Shown here: in pieces, positions 33,295 through 45,783 of the stretch
Layout: each line of letters starts with the position of its first letter
How positions within the stretch are numbered: the stretch's first letter is position 1
DNA from: Kalmusia sp. IMI 367209
Taxonomy: Eukaryota; Ascomycota; Dothideomycetes; Pleosporales; Didymosphaeriaceae
Length of the DNA: 64,000 nucleotides
Assembly (NCBI GenBank): GCA_027946365.1
Contig: JAPEUQ010000007.1
Location: 1,488,001 to 1,552,000 of the forward strand
Direction of reading: 5' to 3'
Program-made: the position numbers and the translations under genes
The notes under the pieces: generated by a model
Seen by the model: the letters and a program-made list of their open reading frames with translations, nothing else
The model's database searches: none
What the model was told of the DNA's origin: nothing

Positions 33295-35417
33295 GGGGCG
33301 AATAATGGCTTGACGATAATGATTAGAGAGTGTACAATGAAGCTGCTGAGTATACGCGTCTTCTACTATAATGAAATGGCCACAAAATGTTCTAAACCAT
33401 ATTTATGATGAATTGGTAGAGCAAATGAAGCTATATAGAGGGACTATATTTGACGTACCCTTTGGTTGGAATGGTGTTGTTGCGTTGCACGTGCGAGCTT
33501 TATTGCCAAGAGCTGACTAACAGCACAGTCGCGCTAGTGACTACGGAAAAATCAACTTCGAGCTCCGACCTTTAACTTTTTTCTACACTCACAACCGCAA
33601 CAATTCCTGCACATCAACGCATGTACCCTATGCCTCCATGAGAGCTTCGTTTCGCCCCACGATGACTTTGATCTCCGGCCTGTCGAGCTGCAGAGAAAGC
33701 CTCGTGGGGCTCAACATAACTACGTGAGTACTGCTTTTTAATCTCGTCCGGCACCATCTACATGATGATACGAATAGCCATATCACAAACTAGAGTCTTT
33801 GACCCTTTGGGAATGAAACTCACGCTTTGCACGTCAGTCTGAAAAGATTGGTTCCGCTGTCGATTGCTTTCACACTGCGAAAATCGTGCTGACCTCAACT
33901 AGACGTAGAATATTGTACCAATAGTCTTGAAGTTTTCCGCGAGCAATGGTATGAACTGCTTTATGCTTGCCCTTGCCAGGGTCTAGTCTTTCAGCTACTG
34001 CTTATGGTACGACATCCATTATTCTTCTTTTCCACTTCCAATGATGAACACTCTGTGCTTCGGCACAGCTGGAATTACTGGCTGAGACTTCTGTCGGTGC
34101 CGATAAACTAGGCTGTTTCCTGATCCACCTTCGTTCTCGCACACTCTGTCGTAAGCGCTGAAGATCATGTCGCTAACATACTTGGTGTACAGACTCTGCA
34201 TCATGCACGTCGCTTCGTCGGTACGCGCGCCCTTTTCCTCCGTATAGCCACGCATTATGATGAAATATCGGCACTGGGCACCGACCATTCGTGATGGACA
34301 AGCTCTTTTTGCGGCAGGCCTAGAAAACCTCGCCCACTGATTTCGCCGGGATACTTGAAGTCATGAAAATTTTGTCTAGGGTTACACTGACAGGATGCAA
34401 AGCGGTACTTGCAATGACGCAAAGCAATGCTCTGTATCATTTTACAAGGTAAGACCCCTCTGCACTGCTGCCTTTCTGCACTAGAAGATGAGACCTTCTA
34501 GATGACGAGTCTGACGGGATTCCCACTGACGACACCATCTTTTTAATACCATTCATGCATAACTGAGCTAGCAACTTTTGTTCTACTATCGTTGATTTCA
34601 ATGGAACGATTTCAACTAACTTCACTGCAGATACTAAATTGACATCGTGGTACGCTACACCTACCTCTTCCTCTATCCTTATACCATGATGAACCGACAC
34701 AAACAAAGACAAGCATATGTCCAAGCTTCGGCCACGACGATACCTGTCATGCCTGATCCACGACTCATCCTATGCGCTCTTGCATCTCTACAAGACGCTA
34801 ACTAATATGTCCCATAGCCCTTTTGATTCACTTGACTTAAAAGATATACATTCTCTGATGTAAGTTTATCCGCTTTTCTGTTTTGATGTTACAAGATGAA
34901 TATTCAATTTTATCACGACGGTCTACCGAGCTACGGCAATGGTGATAATCGCCTGTGACAGGGCAAGAGTCTGAAAACATGTCAACTTCTTCGTTTGATT
35001 TACTTCGCTTTGGAAGCTCAGAGCGCTAACGATATTCAGACTGACGCTCACGTACATGATCGCCGCGTAAAACTTGTTATCCGTCTTCCAGTTACATCAC
35101 TTGACTCAGACCTTTCGATCTATCACTAGATTAGCATTGGATCAAGATCAATCCTGCATAGACTGCTCAAGAAAAGGCACAATGCCACTTAGAAAGTTCG
35201 CAGATTTTGACCAACAGAAACAACATTTCATTGCCAGCTCAGGATATCAAGTACTCTACTGATTATGGACTTTTGGTCCATACCGCAATCATCGCTAAAC
35301 TCAACCATGCCATAAACCCGCGAAGCTTTGTCGCTGTCCATCATTCAGATAGACTCGCTGTTGTCCCAATGAAGGACTTAAGCGGTTTTGCTCTTCTCCA
35401 ATACGTAGTAGGCTAGC
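33295..35417. other. Gene-poor interval (2.1 kb)
   Basis: Lower GC than the surroundings. A protein-like open stretch with possible donor GTGAGT occurs at about 33580-33725 (plus, for example HESFVSPHDDFDLRPVELQ), but I cannot build a gene from it. Minus-strand frames at 34019-34724 have no recognisable motif. It may hold decayed sequence. Confidence 0.4.
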
Positions 35418-35745
35418 TCAATACAATCCGATCGTAATATCTCCGCGTATCCGTGCCGTCAGGTGAATTTCAGCTTCCAAGTCCAACTTGATACCGAGGA
35501 GCAGCGCGGCATCTTTGAGCTTGCCATTGTCGTCGACAGGACCCTTGACAATGGATCCTGCGGGGCGGTTAAGGCCAGAGGAGGAGGGCGCTTGCGGATA
35601 GCCGCCAACGTTGGTGGAAATCTTGCGGCCACCAGAGGCTTGACCATCATCGGAGTCGGACATATAGCCGGCAGGACGGGTGGCAGTGTCACTGTAAAGT
35701 CAACCCCATGCCGAATGAACAAGCTTGATGCACTACTTACGACAT
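35418..35745 (-). CDS. Small conserved protein, 92 aa, with a 5-nt first coding exon
   Basis: Two exons: 35745-35741 (ATGTC) and 35691-35418. The intron is GTAAGT...TTTACAG (49 bp). The join gives MSDTATRPAGYMSDSDDGQ, ending in DLEAEIHLTARIRGDITIGLY. The N-terminal half is disordered (Ser/Gly/Asp). The last 35 residues (KDAALLLGIKLDLEAEIHLT...) look ordered and conserved, and I recall similar small hypothetical proteins in dothideomycetes. An internal ATG at 35661 could also start it and gives 81 aa. Function unknown. Confidence 0.65.
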
Positions 35746-36790
35746 TGTGGATGTGGATTAGAGCTGAATTAAACTCGTGGGACAGGTCGTAGTTGATAGT
35801 GGATGGATTGAGTGGATTGAAAGAGCAGTGGATGGGCGTCCTGGCCGCTTTTTGTTGTTTTTGTTGGTGGGTGTTGTAGTGAGAAACAGATCAACTGGTC
35901 TGGAGTTTTAAGCTGGAGCGCCGGATGAGTGCCTTAAGTATTTGGAAATTTGTAAGGTTGCTATCCTTCGCTTCGCTGCACAGACGGACATTGTTGGAGT
36001 GGTCGAGATGCCCCAGCGCAGGTGTCCCAAATGCAGGAAGGTCGCGCTATGCGAATGCTCGAAACGGTGCTTGTGGCACCTGCGGGTTTCGGCTCTTAGA
36101 GATCGTTCGAGCTAGGAGAAGGTCTTCGGCGCATTTGCTACAATGTTGGGGGAATAATGCTGCTCACGTGTTGTGAGTCGTGCTGAAACGGAGTCGGACA
36201 GGGGACGTTTGGGGTTTTGTGTTTCCCATTCTGGACCTCGCGCCATTATCAGCCCATCTTTTTGCGAAAGTCAGAGTCTGGATTATTGGCGATTTACGTT
36301 CTGGATAAATGCTTATGGGCTCGTGGCACCCGATGATCGTGCGCTTGTTGACTACTGCATGCGCTGCGTGTGCTTTCACATCACGACTTCGTAGCGCTGG
36401 GGCGGCGGTATGGCGAGAAGTTTTGGGTGTGAATGTCACACCATCAATGGAAAGCCGGCACACGTGATGGGTAATCGTTGAAGCGAGTCACATCTTGGGT
36501 GGGACCAGATCTACCCGCTGTAAAGTCGTTAGGGTTGTGTTTGAGGGTCGCTGTTGTCATTCGAGGCAGGCCTTGCCGGTGAAACGTTGTCCCTTGTTGA
36601 TGCTAATCGGTTGACAGGCAACATTGCTTTTCGGTACTGACTGATTGAATGAAGGGGGCAACTTTCACCTACAGGTGGGCATTTGTATGTGTATGTCAGT
36701 TACACAATAGCGACTTGCATTTTGTACCCGCGCGCATTGCTAGACGTACTATCGACATGAGGCATCACCAACCTTGAGTCAGTCACTACT
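35746..36790. other. Intergenic region
   Basis: About 1 kb between divergent genes. Frames present are short and feature-free. Confidence 0.5.
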
Positions 36791-39145
36791 ATGGTCTTAC
36801 CAATCCTTATCGCCATCGTATCCGCCCCAGCTTTACTCGGTACTCAGGAAGCTATCCGGCAATCGCAATCCAAAGAGAAGAGAGAAGAGCATCGCGCGCG
36901 TCGATGCAATCTCGTAGCATCATGTGTCAAGTCCTCCTTGCGAAGTCGAGAAATCAACGGCCGGCCAATTGTTCTCAAAGATGGAAAGGTACGTTGTGAG
37001 TACCAAGCACAGTCGCATACGAATACATATTCACACATACTGTAGCTATGGATTGACACGGGCACAAGCAACGGCGCTCCTTTCGGACACCAGTATGCCG
37101 GATATTACCTTCCTTACCCAGATACCAAATATGAAGGTCTCGTAACTACCATCACCGACGTAGCCCCCATCATGAATTGGGTCTACATCGACAAAGACAC
37201 CTACGAGGTCAAATACGGCGTTCGTCTCGATGCTCAACCTAATATCACCGGGCCCTTCGACTGCACGCGGCAAGACCGACGCCTCACCTTCGACGGCTGG
37301 GAGGGCTGGTGCGCCGTCGAAGAGTTCCCTACGCTATGGGCGCTCTACTTTGACAAAGACGACGATGGACTCCAATCGAAAGTCGCCCCAGGAACACGCG
37401 TGCTAGAAGTCGAATTGACGAGAAAAGAAAAGAGATGGAAGAAAGACGGCGAGGAGAGACAGCAAGATCAGACTACCAAGAGAGCCGTGGAAACAAAGGA
37501 GGATGCACCTGTGGATAATCCTATCACGGCGCAGCCTGAATTGAACCCGCCAGGAGTGGGCGTGCCGAATGAAGAGAAGGCGCCTGAGCCGTTAAAGCCG
37601 TTTGGATTGCCAAAGTCGATTTTCAGTGACCCCCCGAGGCCGCTATTCTTTGGGCAGGAGTTTTTACCCCCGAGGACGCCGCCACCGGCGTATGCATACG
37701 AGATGGATGCGCCTGTGGCGCCTCCACCAGTGGAAAATATTGTGTTGTCGGCCCCAGAACCCGAAGCACCACAACCAGTAGTAAAGACAACACCCGTTGT
37801 GAACAGAGCACAGACACCACCACAAACCACTAGACAAGCTCCTCGCAACGCCTCGCCCCCCAGGCGACGAATGCAAATCCCAGAACGGGATCCCGCAACT
37901 TTTGCTCCTCAAGATGCATTACGACTTGCTAAACAGCCTCAGGAGCCTGTACCAGCCAATATAGCGCCCACAAACGAAACAGTCCAGACACCAGAACGAG
38001 CTCCGGCATCTTCTCTATCTCGAGTAGATCCGAAAACACCTCCCCTTGCTCCAGCACCTTTGCGGGTGACACCACCGACCGACAGGCGACCCACTCCCAA
38101 GTTGAATCGGAACAGTGGTACGCGAACTCTTGCGCAGGCACAGATGTTCGAATCTTGGGCGTTAAGACAGTCACCAATGACCGAGCCCGCTTCCAAGAGC
38201 AACAGACCACCTTCCCGTCCGCTGAGCACTGCGACGTCAGGCTCAGACTACTCCAATCCTACTAGGTTTGGAGAGGATGATGTCTTCACAATATACGAGC
38301 AGCCTAAAGCATCGCTTTTGCCATCAGCCACGGGGCCGAAGCTAGAGAAAGCACAGCAAGAACCGGGTGCTCCGCCTATCGCTTCCGATCCTGCAGTGTT
38401 TGCAAGATTTTCCTCAGGGTCATCCACCACTTCTGATCCAGCAGTTGTAAAGGATAAACCTGTAGCTCAGACGTCAATCAGACGTAAGGGCTCTTTCGCA
38501 TCAGCTCCAGCGACTGCAGCGCCTAAGGCACCTCTTCCTCCGTTGCCCGGAGTCTTCAGCGAAAACAATCAACGCAGAAACTCACCTGGCCCAAGTGTCT
38601 CCCGACCTGAGCCGCTGAGCCGAAGACAACCCTCGACGTCGGGTCGCAATCGAGCTATATCCCCAGAACAACAGCGTCGACAAAGTCCGAGCACATCTCG
38701 AGATCCGCCTAGGAATACTACACGTAATCCGATCAAACCACCAGGCTCAAGAGAATCGCCAATTCCCCGACAACGAAATGGCTCTGCATCTTCACAATCC
38801 CAAAATGAAAGCGCCAGACCATCTCCAAGACCGTCGATTGCAAGAACAAATACAGCGCCAGTCCGCGATCGTGGAGACCGAAGTAGAACGACCTCGAACT
38901 TGTATCGCGAGATCGACGATCTTGTTAGTACGGGCAGGAACAGAAGTGGCAGTGCGGCAAGCACTAGCAGCACCAGGAGGAATGATCTGAAGGCAGAAGA
39001 TAGGCAGCCTACGTTGAGAAGGACAATGACTGCACGAGAGCCACGGAAGAATGAGAGTTTGAAGTCCACGGCTGATAGACCTAGGGATGCAGGTGTACGA
39101 CCGCCGAGGAGGGGCGAGAGGGATGGAACGGAGAGAAGATACTAA
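36791..39145 (+). CDS. Fungal-specific conserved protein (765 aa), disordered C-terminal two-thirds
   Basis: Two exons: 36791-36988 and 37046-39145 over a 57-bp intron (GTACGT...TGTAG), 765 aa, phases closed. Starts with a hydrophobic helix (MVLPILIAIVSAPALLG), possibly an anchor, then a basic coiled stretch. Residues about 50-230 form the ordered domain: PFGHQYAGYYLPYPDTKYEG, VAPIMNWVYIDKDTYEVKYG, FDCTRQDRRLTFDGWEG and FPTLWALYFDKDDDGL. This block looks strongly conserved in ascomycetes, but I know no function for it. The rest is Pro/Ser/Arg-rich low complexity (PPRTPPPAYAYEMD and many SP/TP sites), suggesting phospho-regulation or scaffolding. Confidence 0.8.
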
Positions 39146-39803
39146 TACCACTATTTTTGGCATCTTTGTTTGTCCGTAGATGCGATGATAGCAATATCCA
39201 ATATAGACTTTGGTGTTGAGTGCACAAGCTCATCCCAATCCACTTTAGCGTTGTCCCTGCATGCACCGTCCCTGCCTTCCATCGCATTTGGAATCGCCCA
39301 CTCCACGTCCATCCCTACATCCGATCCTCCCCCAACCCCGTTCGAGATAATACTCCCCTGTCTCAGCATGTGGCTCTCGGCAACATGGCGCCATGCGCAC
39401 GGCCTAATTTGCACCTGAAACTCGAACCACCAAAGCCCACTGGAGACTCTGTAACCGCTTCACTGGCGTCTTGAATTCTCCGGGAGCGCGCGCTCACGCG
39501 ACTAGAGTGCATTCTGAGGCGTGGGTGTTTTGAGGGAAGGGTGGGCGCATTGGGATGAATAAGCGGGGACGGTGGCGATTTCTCTTGATGGATTGTAGCT
39601 CGAGGCTCTGGAATCTCTGAGGGCGAACTACTGGGGGACGTTTTCTTTGGTACTGCCTCAATTCTCTAGTCTCCAGGAGCGCTTTTTTGTATTCTTTCGA
39701 AGAAGCTGGGCTTCATTTTAGGTCCTTTGAGGTCATTATCACGATATTCCACGATTTTATAGTTACGTGAACTTTCTTTAGCTCTGTACATGATATCGAC
39801 ACC
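39146..39803. other. Intergenic region
   Basis: 3' UTR of the preceding gene and promoter of the next one, in tandem. Nothing else seen. Confidence 0.5.
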
Positions 39804-41490
39804 ATGAGCGCTTCCGCTCGTATGTACGAGCGCCTGGGTCAAATACCAGAAGATCCTTCCGATCCGGAAAGCTTAGAAGAACTTCTTGTGTGCGCTTTCG
39901 GAGCTTTCGATCGATACTATGTATGTTGGAAGACCAAAGGCGGTCAACATCGACAAGGTAAGGGAAATTTTCTGTTCATATTGACGGGCCACTGATTCGA
40001 TTCCAGATGGTTATGATCTACCACCAGAGCTTGAGGATTGGCTCTTTGCCGTTGAAGGTGCTCGGGATTTTGCAAGCTTGCAAGTTGTTTTTGGTCGTGG
40101 TGACGAGTTCTTCGCGTCGGATAAGAACGGAAAGTTGGAATACAAAGAGCCAGAAAAGAAAGAGCCACCGCCTGAAGAGCTTGAGGAGAAGCGCCCACTA
40201 AGGAGATCGAGGACGATATCGTTTATGCGACCGCGGTCTGACGAGAGCCAAAAGCAAAGTTTCCCTGATCTGGAATCGCCATCGTCGAGCAGAAGATCAT
40301 CATTGATAAATGGACGACCGCCGAGCCTATCACTTTCTTTGCGTTCGAACTCAGAAAATTCATTGCTTTCACAAGCACCGTCAAGACCTCCGAGCGCATC
40401 ACATTCAAGGCTAAGTTCGGACTCATCGACGAGCTCTCAGCCGTGGTCTCGGCCGTCTAGCACTCAGACCACAAATACCTCTCGACCCTCGTCAGACTCA
40501 GACTTCAAAGCAGAAGAAATCACAATTGAGACCAACGAAGATGAGAACTCAACCGCACTGGTGTCATCCACCGCCCAACCTACGCGACGACTACGGCCAC
40601 TGAGCATGTCCTTTAAACCTCAGAATTTTCCGCGAATACCAGAGGGAAAGCAGGTTCCGTCTCCGGAACCAACATTACCACCACCACCAATACCACCTGT
40701 ACCACCTGTACCATCTAGCTCAACGAAACCTGTTGCAGCGCCTTCCAAGTTATGGACCTCTTTATGGACCTCGAAACCAAATCCAGTACCCTCATCATCA
40801 TCATCATCACCACCACCACCACCTCCTGCTGTGCTACCTCTCCAACTTGAACATGGACGAACCCATCAGGGTTCATTTTCACGCTCTGCTTCCTCACCAC
40901 CGCCACTTCCTTCACGGGACGATTCACCCATCTCGACTGCATCTCCTCCATTATCTTTACGAACAGCCACCGCCGCCCCCCAAACACCTCCACGTCCGCC
41001 TCCCACGCTATCTCTACAAATAATCGGCACCGTCGCGCAAACTTCGCCTATATCGCCTATTCTAGCACCTGCGCCCAAATTATCTTTCCAACTCACAACC
41101 CTCTCAACAACACCAATACCACCGAAACCACGATCATCACTTCAAGCCATAACCCAGTCCCATACATCTTCAACAGCTACGCAAACCTCGCCGCCTATGT
41201 CGCCCCTTCGCACCGCCCGCCCGCCACTCCATATAGATACTACGTCCTCCTTTCCAAGCCACAGCTATAGCCATAGCACCTCCTCTTCCACTATGGGTAT
41301 CGAAACACCAGAAGACTACTTCTACGAGCCACCGCCTATCTTTATGGGCAGGATGATGGATTACTACAGCAAGCCGGGGTATCAGCTTGGAGATAGTTTG
41401 ATGGGTGGGTATGTGGCGAGGGAGCCGGTGTATGAAGAGTTCGGAGGAGAATTGGATGAGTGGGAGAAGGCGAATGGAAGGGGATACTAA
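39804..41490 (+). CDS. Fungal-specific conserved protein (545 aa), Ser/Pro-rich
   Basis: Two exons: 39804-39957 and 40007-41490, 49-bp intron (GTAAGG...TCCAG), 545 aa, phases closed. The N-terminal 110 residues are the ordered, likely conserved part: MSASARMYERLGQIPEDPSD, GAFDRYYVCWKTKGGQH, then GYDLPPELEDWLFA and LQVVFGRGDEFFASDKNGK. The remainder is Ser/Pro-rich with runs of Ser and Pro and many SP/TP sites, and a short ordered end around ETPEDYFYEPPPIFMGRMM. No enzyme motif. It follows the previous disordered conserved gene in the same direction. Function unknown. Confidence 0.78.
40792..40823. repeat. (TCA)n/(CCA)n trinucleotide repeat inside a coding region
   Basis: A run of TCA then CCA triplets encodes SSSSSS followed by PPPPPP in the 545-aa protein. 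Triplet repeats of this type can vary in length between strains without shifting the frame. Confidence 0.8.
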
Positions 41491-41857
41491 GATGCGAATG
41501 AATGGTGCATTTAGTCGTCATTATTTAACTTGTGTTGATGATTCTAGATCTGTTAGCGTGGTTCAATTGCTCATATGTTTGTACAGCGCAGGAGTTTTGG
41601 GTTGGAGGAGTCTCCGAGGATGATACCGTGTATTCATATGTTCTAGCGAGATAGTTACACCGCGTTTGCGGTTCATTTATCATTTGGTGCCTTTCAACGC
41701 TGCAATCGCCGTTTTGGGATAGGGGAAGGCCTGATGATTGTAAACCTTACATAACTCCTTCTATAGTGCTTTAACCTTTTGCACAAAAAGTCATGGGCTT
41801 TTTAGGCGGAGTCTACACACAATACCGTTCAGAACCGCAGCCCCATTGCTCTTGTGC
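41491..41857. other. Convergent 3' region
   Basis: 367 bp between the ends of two convergent genes. No further feature seen. Confidence 0.5.
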
Positions 41858-44800
41858 CTAGTCTACGAAAAGGCTGTTGCACGTCAGCTCCGCCTCAACC
41901 AATTTAGGCCGAATCTCCTTTTCCAGCCTCTCCTGCGACTCGGCCTTCTTCTGGCGAATGTCTTTTCGAAACTTCTTCCCTTCTTCAGAATTGTCCTCCT
42001 TCCGCGAGCACACGAAATCAATTTCGTTTTGGATCTCCGCGAAAATGCCTTTTATCTCTTTGATCAAGCATCGACGTTGAAGTTCGAGCTCAGCAGTCAG
42101 TGTTTCGATGATCTTCATGTGGAGTTGGTGGTAGGGTCCGTTACGTGCTTTAAGAGCTGTGTCAAAAGCTCTGGCACGCGCAGGGCGGAGCGCTGATGCT
42201 GCTTGCGAATTAATAACGTTGGGCGAGCTTAAAAGCTGAGCAACAACTTACAACCCGTCCTTTTGGCCTTGAGGGCCTTTTCATAGACTTTTTGCATGGG
42301 CGCGGCGAAATAGCTATGTGTGCCAATTCCCTCGCCAGCACAATCTTGTATGCTTCTAGCAGCGGTCAGTAAAATAGCATAGATAACAATGGGAACACTT
42401 ACTGGATTGCATGTGTGGTCTTTTTCTGCACCTCAGCGCAAGCTTTGACCATGGTAGTCCTAGTCAGGTATATGCTCATCCGAATATGCTTGTCGATACC
42501 TGCGACATCGTACGAGGGATCATCTACAGGAAGTAAGTGAATGACTTCATACTGTACCTGAATGAAACTTACTCTCAAGCGTATTGACCAACTTGTCAAT
42601 GATGTCTCGAACTCTCTCTGTTAGACACATAAAAAGTTCTACAGTGTTTTTGTTGCGCAGATCATCTAGCATTCGATCTATATCCTTCAGGGGGGCTGCC
42701 AGAAGGGTTTGGTTGCAATTAAATTCCCCTTTCTTCGTGATCGCCGCACCTATACTTTAGTGTTACTAATTGCGCGATAACGGATTGGGTGACCCTACCG
42801 AAGTTTTGGATGATCTTTTTATGCGTGCTATGATGAACCTTCGCTAGTCAGACTCGAAATAGTTATCAAGTCATTCTACTCACTTCTTTCGGGTTGGCTA
42901 GCTTTCTAGAATACTGTAGACCCTCTTCAATCCAGACCTTCTCTCTGTTCACTGACTATAGCATTAGTAGCTTTCTGCGTGGGCCATTGTAAGGCTTACC
43001 CATTTCTTTCTTTGCTGCAACTATCTGTCCTGTCACTAATTCGTCAAACAATTCTTCGATATTTGCCACAATACTCTGTCAGAATCAGTATGTTGAAATA
43101 ATATAAAAAGATAACACATACTTGGAGAGTCTTTGCAATCTCCTCATCAACTTGTGCTTTTCTCTGGGCCTTCGTGACACTTGCAGACATCTCGAAAGAG
43201 TTCAATATGCACTCCCACGTGTCATATATGTAATGCTTGAGAGTCTCCCATCGTCCATCGGCGGGAAAGTTGGTAATAATGCTACGAAGTGTCGGAATGC
43301 CAGTGGCAGCAAGCGACAATCGAGGGGCTTCCTCAGGGCTATCCGGACTCCACGGTCGATAGCCTTGCGCATATTTACGGTACTCTTTATTGTCGACACA
43401 TACAATGGCAAGCTCCTGGGGAAACTTCCATATCTTCTTTGACCTCAACTTCGCGCGAATAGCATCAATTGCTGTTCGGTTGCGTGCAACGACGCGAATC
43501 TCGAAATCTCTGCAGAGACTGTCAGCATGGAAGATAAGACAGACGGTAATCATTTGTTTAGGCGAATCTGGTGATTGAATAGTCGCGGAATACACCATAG
43601 TAGTCGCAATCGTTACCTACTTATTTTCAAGATCATTTCGTTGAATCCTGTCTTTTGTCAGCTAGTGAATAGTGAGCAAATTTGGTTATGTACTTCTTTT
43701 CCCTGATCTGCGCCTCAATCTCCCGCTTAGCCGCTAGCTCATCTGCATGCTCTTCTTGAGAATTCAATAGCGACATGTCCGACTCGATTCGGTCAATCTG
43801 CTTTCTAAGATCTTCCCGCGATCTACGATCCTCAGTTGTGAATATGATACCGGTATCGTCCTCGATATCCTATTTTGTTTCATTAGTCGAAGGACGGGTG
43901 CGAAGTTCCTAAGACCAAAGGCTTACAGCACTGTGAGTGATCACTAAGAAGACACCCTGTGGTCCTCTCCTCCTGAGCGCGAACTTGATGCTCGTATAGA
44001 GGTCCTTGTTATCCACACTCCTTTTGAGCTCAAAGACAACCATAATTCTGTCTGCATCTTTGAGTGCCATGTGCGCTCGGTCGACGTGGGCTTTGTTTGT
44101 ATCTCCAACTCCAGGAACATCTTTGATAATATTTCCTGCCCTGAGCATGTTGCATTGAAAGGCAGTTACGACCGATTCGACGAGCGGATATGGACAACAT
44201 TGCGTCTCTGTGCCTTCGTCAAAGGGCTCCGGTGCGGTGCAAATAAAGGGAGCGATAAACTTATTCACGGACTCGGAGGTTGAACAGTCTTTCTCAATCT
44301 TGTTTTTGGTAGGATCTTCTCCCCTAATTCGGCGGTAGACGATATCTAACCATCTTTCGAGATACTTCAACACGTCTGCGTCATCGGTATCAAGGAGAAA
44401 TTGTTCCGTAGCATCGAAGTCCGCACATTTATCGCGAAAGGAGAACAGATCAGTAATCATCTGAATCAACTTGTTACGATGTTTCTCGTTCTCGTCGTCT
44501 GCGATGTCATCGTCATCGTCGGATCCCATCTGTGCTGACGTATGCTGGCGAAAGTCGATCAAGCTATCGGTGAATAGTTTCATAACGTATGGCTTCCCAT
44601 AGAGAAATACTTGGACCTTAAAGCGGTCTGTTTGCCCTTGGTAGCAAGTACGGAACTCTTGCACTACATTGGTAACGCTATTGATTCCACCACTCTATAT
44701 TGGATTAGCTTAGCCCTCCTAACAGAAGGGAACGTACAATGCTTCCAAGGTCAAATCCAATAAGGGAATTAATCGTCGCTGTCTTTCCCTGGCCTGGTTT

Positions 44801-44980
44801 ACCCATCACGCAGATCACTTTAGTGCTAGTCTCGTAGTTGGGTTGTCGACGTTTATACAGCATGTCGAGGAGTCTTGATACTTCTTCATCCTTGTAGGAA
44901 GTGTTATCGAGGAACTCCTTAAGAGTCTCTCCCTCCACGACAGCCATGGATTCCGCATCTCGTGAGAGCCGTTCGTTCAT
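41858..44980 (-). CDS. Dynamin-superfamily GTPase of nuclear SLIP-GC (NUGGC) type, 12 exons
   Basis: Exons: 44980-44738, 44694-43927, 43869-43694, 43647-43621, 43509-43122, 43075-43000, 42951-42884, 42838-42799, 42749-42573, 42523-42403, 42355-42252 and 42198-41858, giving 842 aa; all twelve junctions keep frame. GTPase motifs: P-loop GKPGQGKT at residues 60-67 with ATINSLIG, and switch-II-type DVPGVGDTNKAHVDRA from residue 273; VFLVITHSA is where a G4-like motif is expected. The long helical remainder (DRRSREDLRKQIDRIESDM; EIRVVARNRTAIDAIRAKL; KSVYEKALKAKRTG-like stalk; C-terminal coil to NSLFVD) is stalk-like. Fungal proteins of this kind are annotated as nuclear GTPase SLIP-GC, whose animal namesake acts in germinal-centre B cells; the fungal role is unknown. 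It is far more intron-rich than its neighbours, with one exon of only 27 nt. The start at 44980 is the first ATG in frame. Confidence 0.78.
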
Positions 44981-45783
44981 GGGATGAAGCGGACGAGGTT
45001 CAGTCTCAGGATCATGTGGAAGGGTTCGCTGCTTGAATCGAGAAACCGCTGTATGATCTGAGGACAATGGGGAACCTTTCAAGTGTTAGGATTCCTCGTC
45101 GGACGACGCGGTTTTTCTCCGCTTCTGGGGCTTCTTCGCAGGCGCTGGTGCTTTCCTCTTAACCCCACGCGTCGCACTAGCAGCAGCAGGCTTCAAACTT
45201 CCTCAACTTAAGCTATAGAATATGAAACTCACCTTCTCGCTTTCGCGCCGTCTTGCTCAAAGTTTGTTGCGACATGCCTGCTGAGACTGTCAGCGATTAC
45301 TATGAATACATATAGATAGGAGCGCATCTACCGCAACGTGTAGGATCAAGTTTTTTGCAGAACGATGGCACAGTGAGACGAGAAGAATAGAGAGGTAGAA
45401 GTCTAAGCGAACGAGGTCAGACGTGACTTTATATATCTAGCTACAGGTAAGAAAAAATGAAACTCTTATTGTTTTCTTTTACTACTGAGCTGTAGCTTCG
45501 TGATTCTCTTACTTACGGCTGCCGCTAACAGTGCCAGTCAATGCCTCATCTCCGCTTTTATCATTCAAATGTGGACAGGAACATCATTCGGGAACGCAAA
45601 GATGATTCTGGGGCCAACCTTCCCAGGAAGGCACAACCATGTGCGTCGTCACGCCTGAGTAGAAAGCGCGCATCCTACGGACGCCTTTCTTATTACTGAC
45701 CAGAAGCAAGTTGTCTTCCAAATGAGCAATACGTGCGAATGTTAATAACACTGACTAGTATAAACAACCATCGGCATTCTTTT
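44981..45783. other. Upstream region of the GTPase gene with a blocked N-terminal extension
   Basis: In frame with the GTPase, an open stretch on the minus strand at about 45200-45090 encodes a basic nuclear-signal-like sequence (GVKRKAPAPAKKPQKRR, ending SSDEES) and is then stopped by a TAA near 45090, after which the frame stays open into the GTPase. A further ATG at about 45275 opens MSQQTLSKTARKRE with a GTGAGT donor just after it, but no intron joins the pieces in phase. It may be a separate tiny gene, a lost N-terminus or unspliced 5' leader. Nothing else clear is seen up to 45783. Confidence 0.4.
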
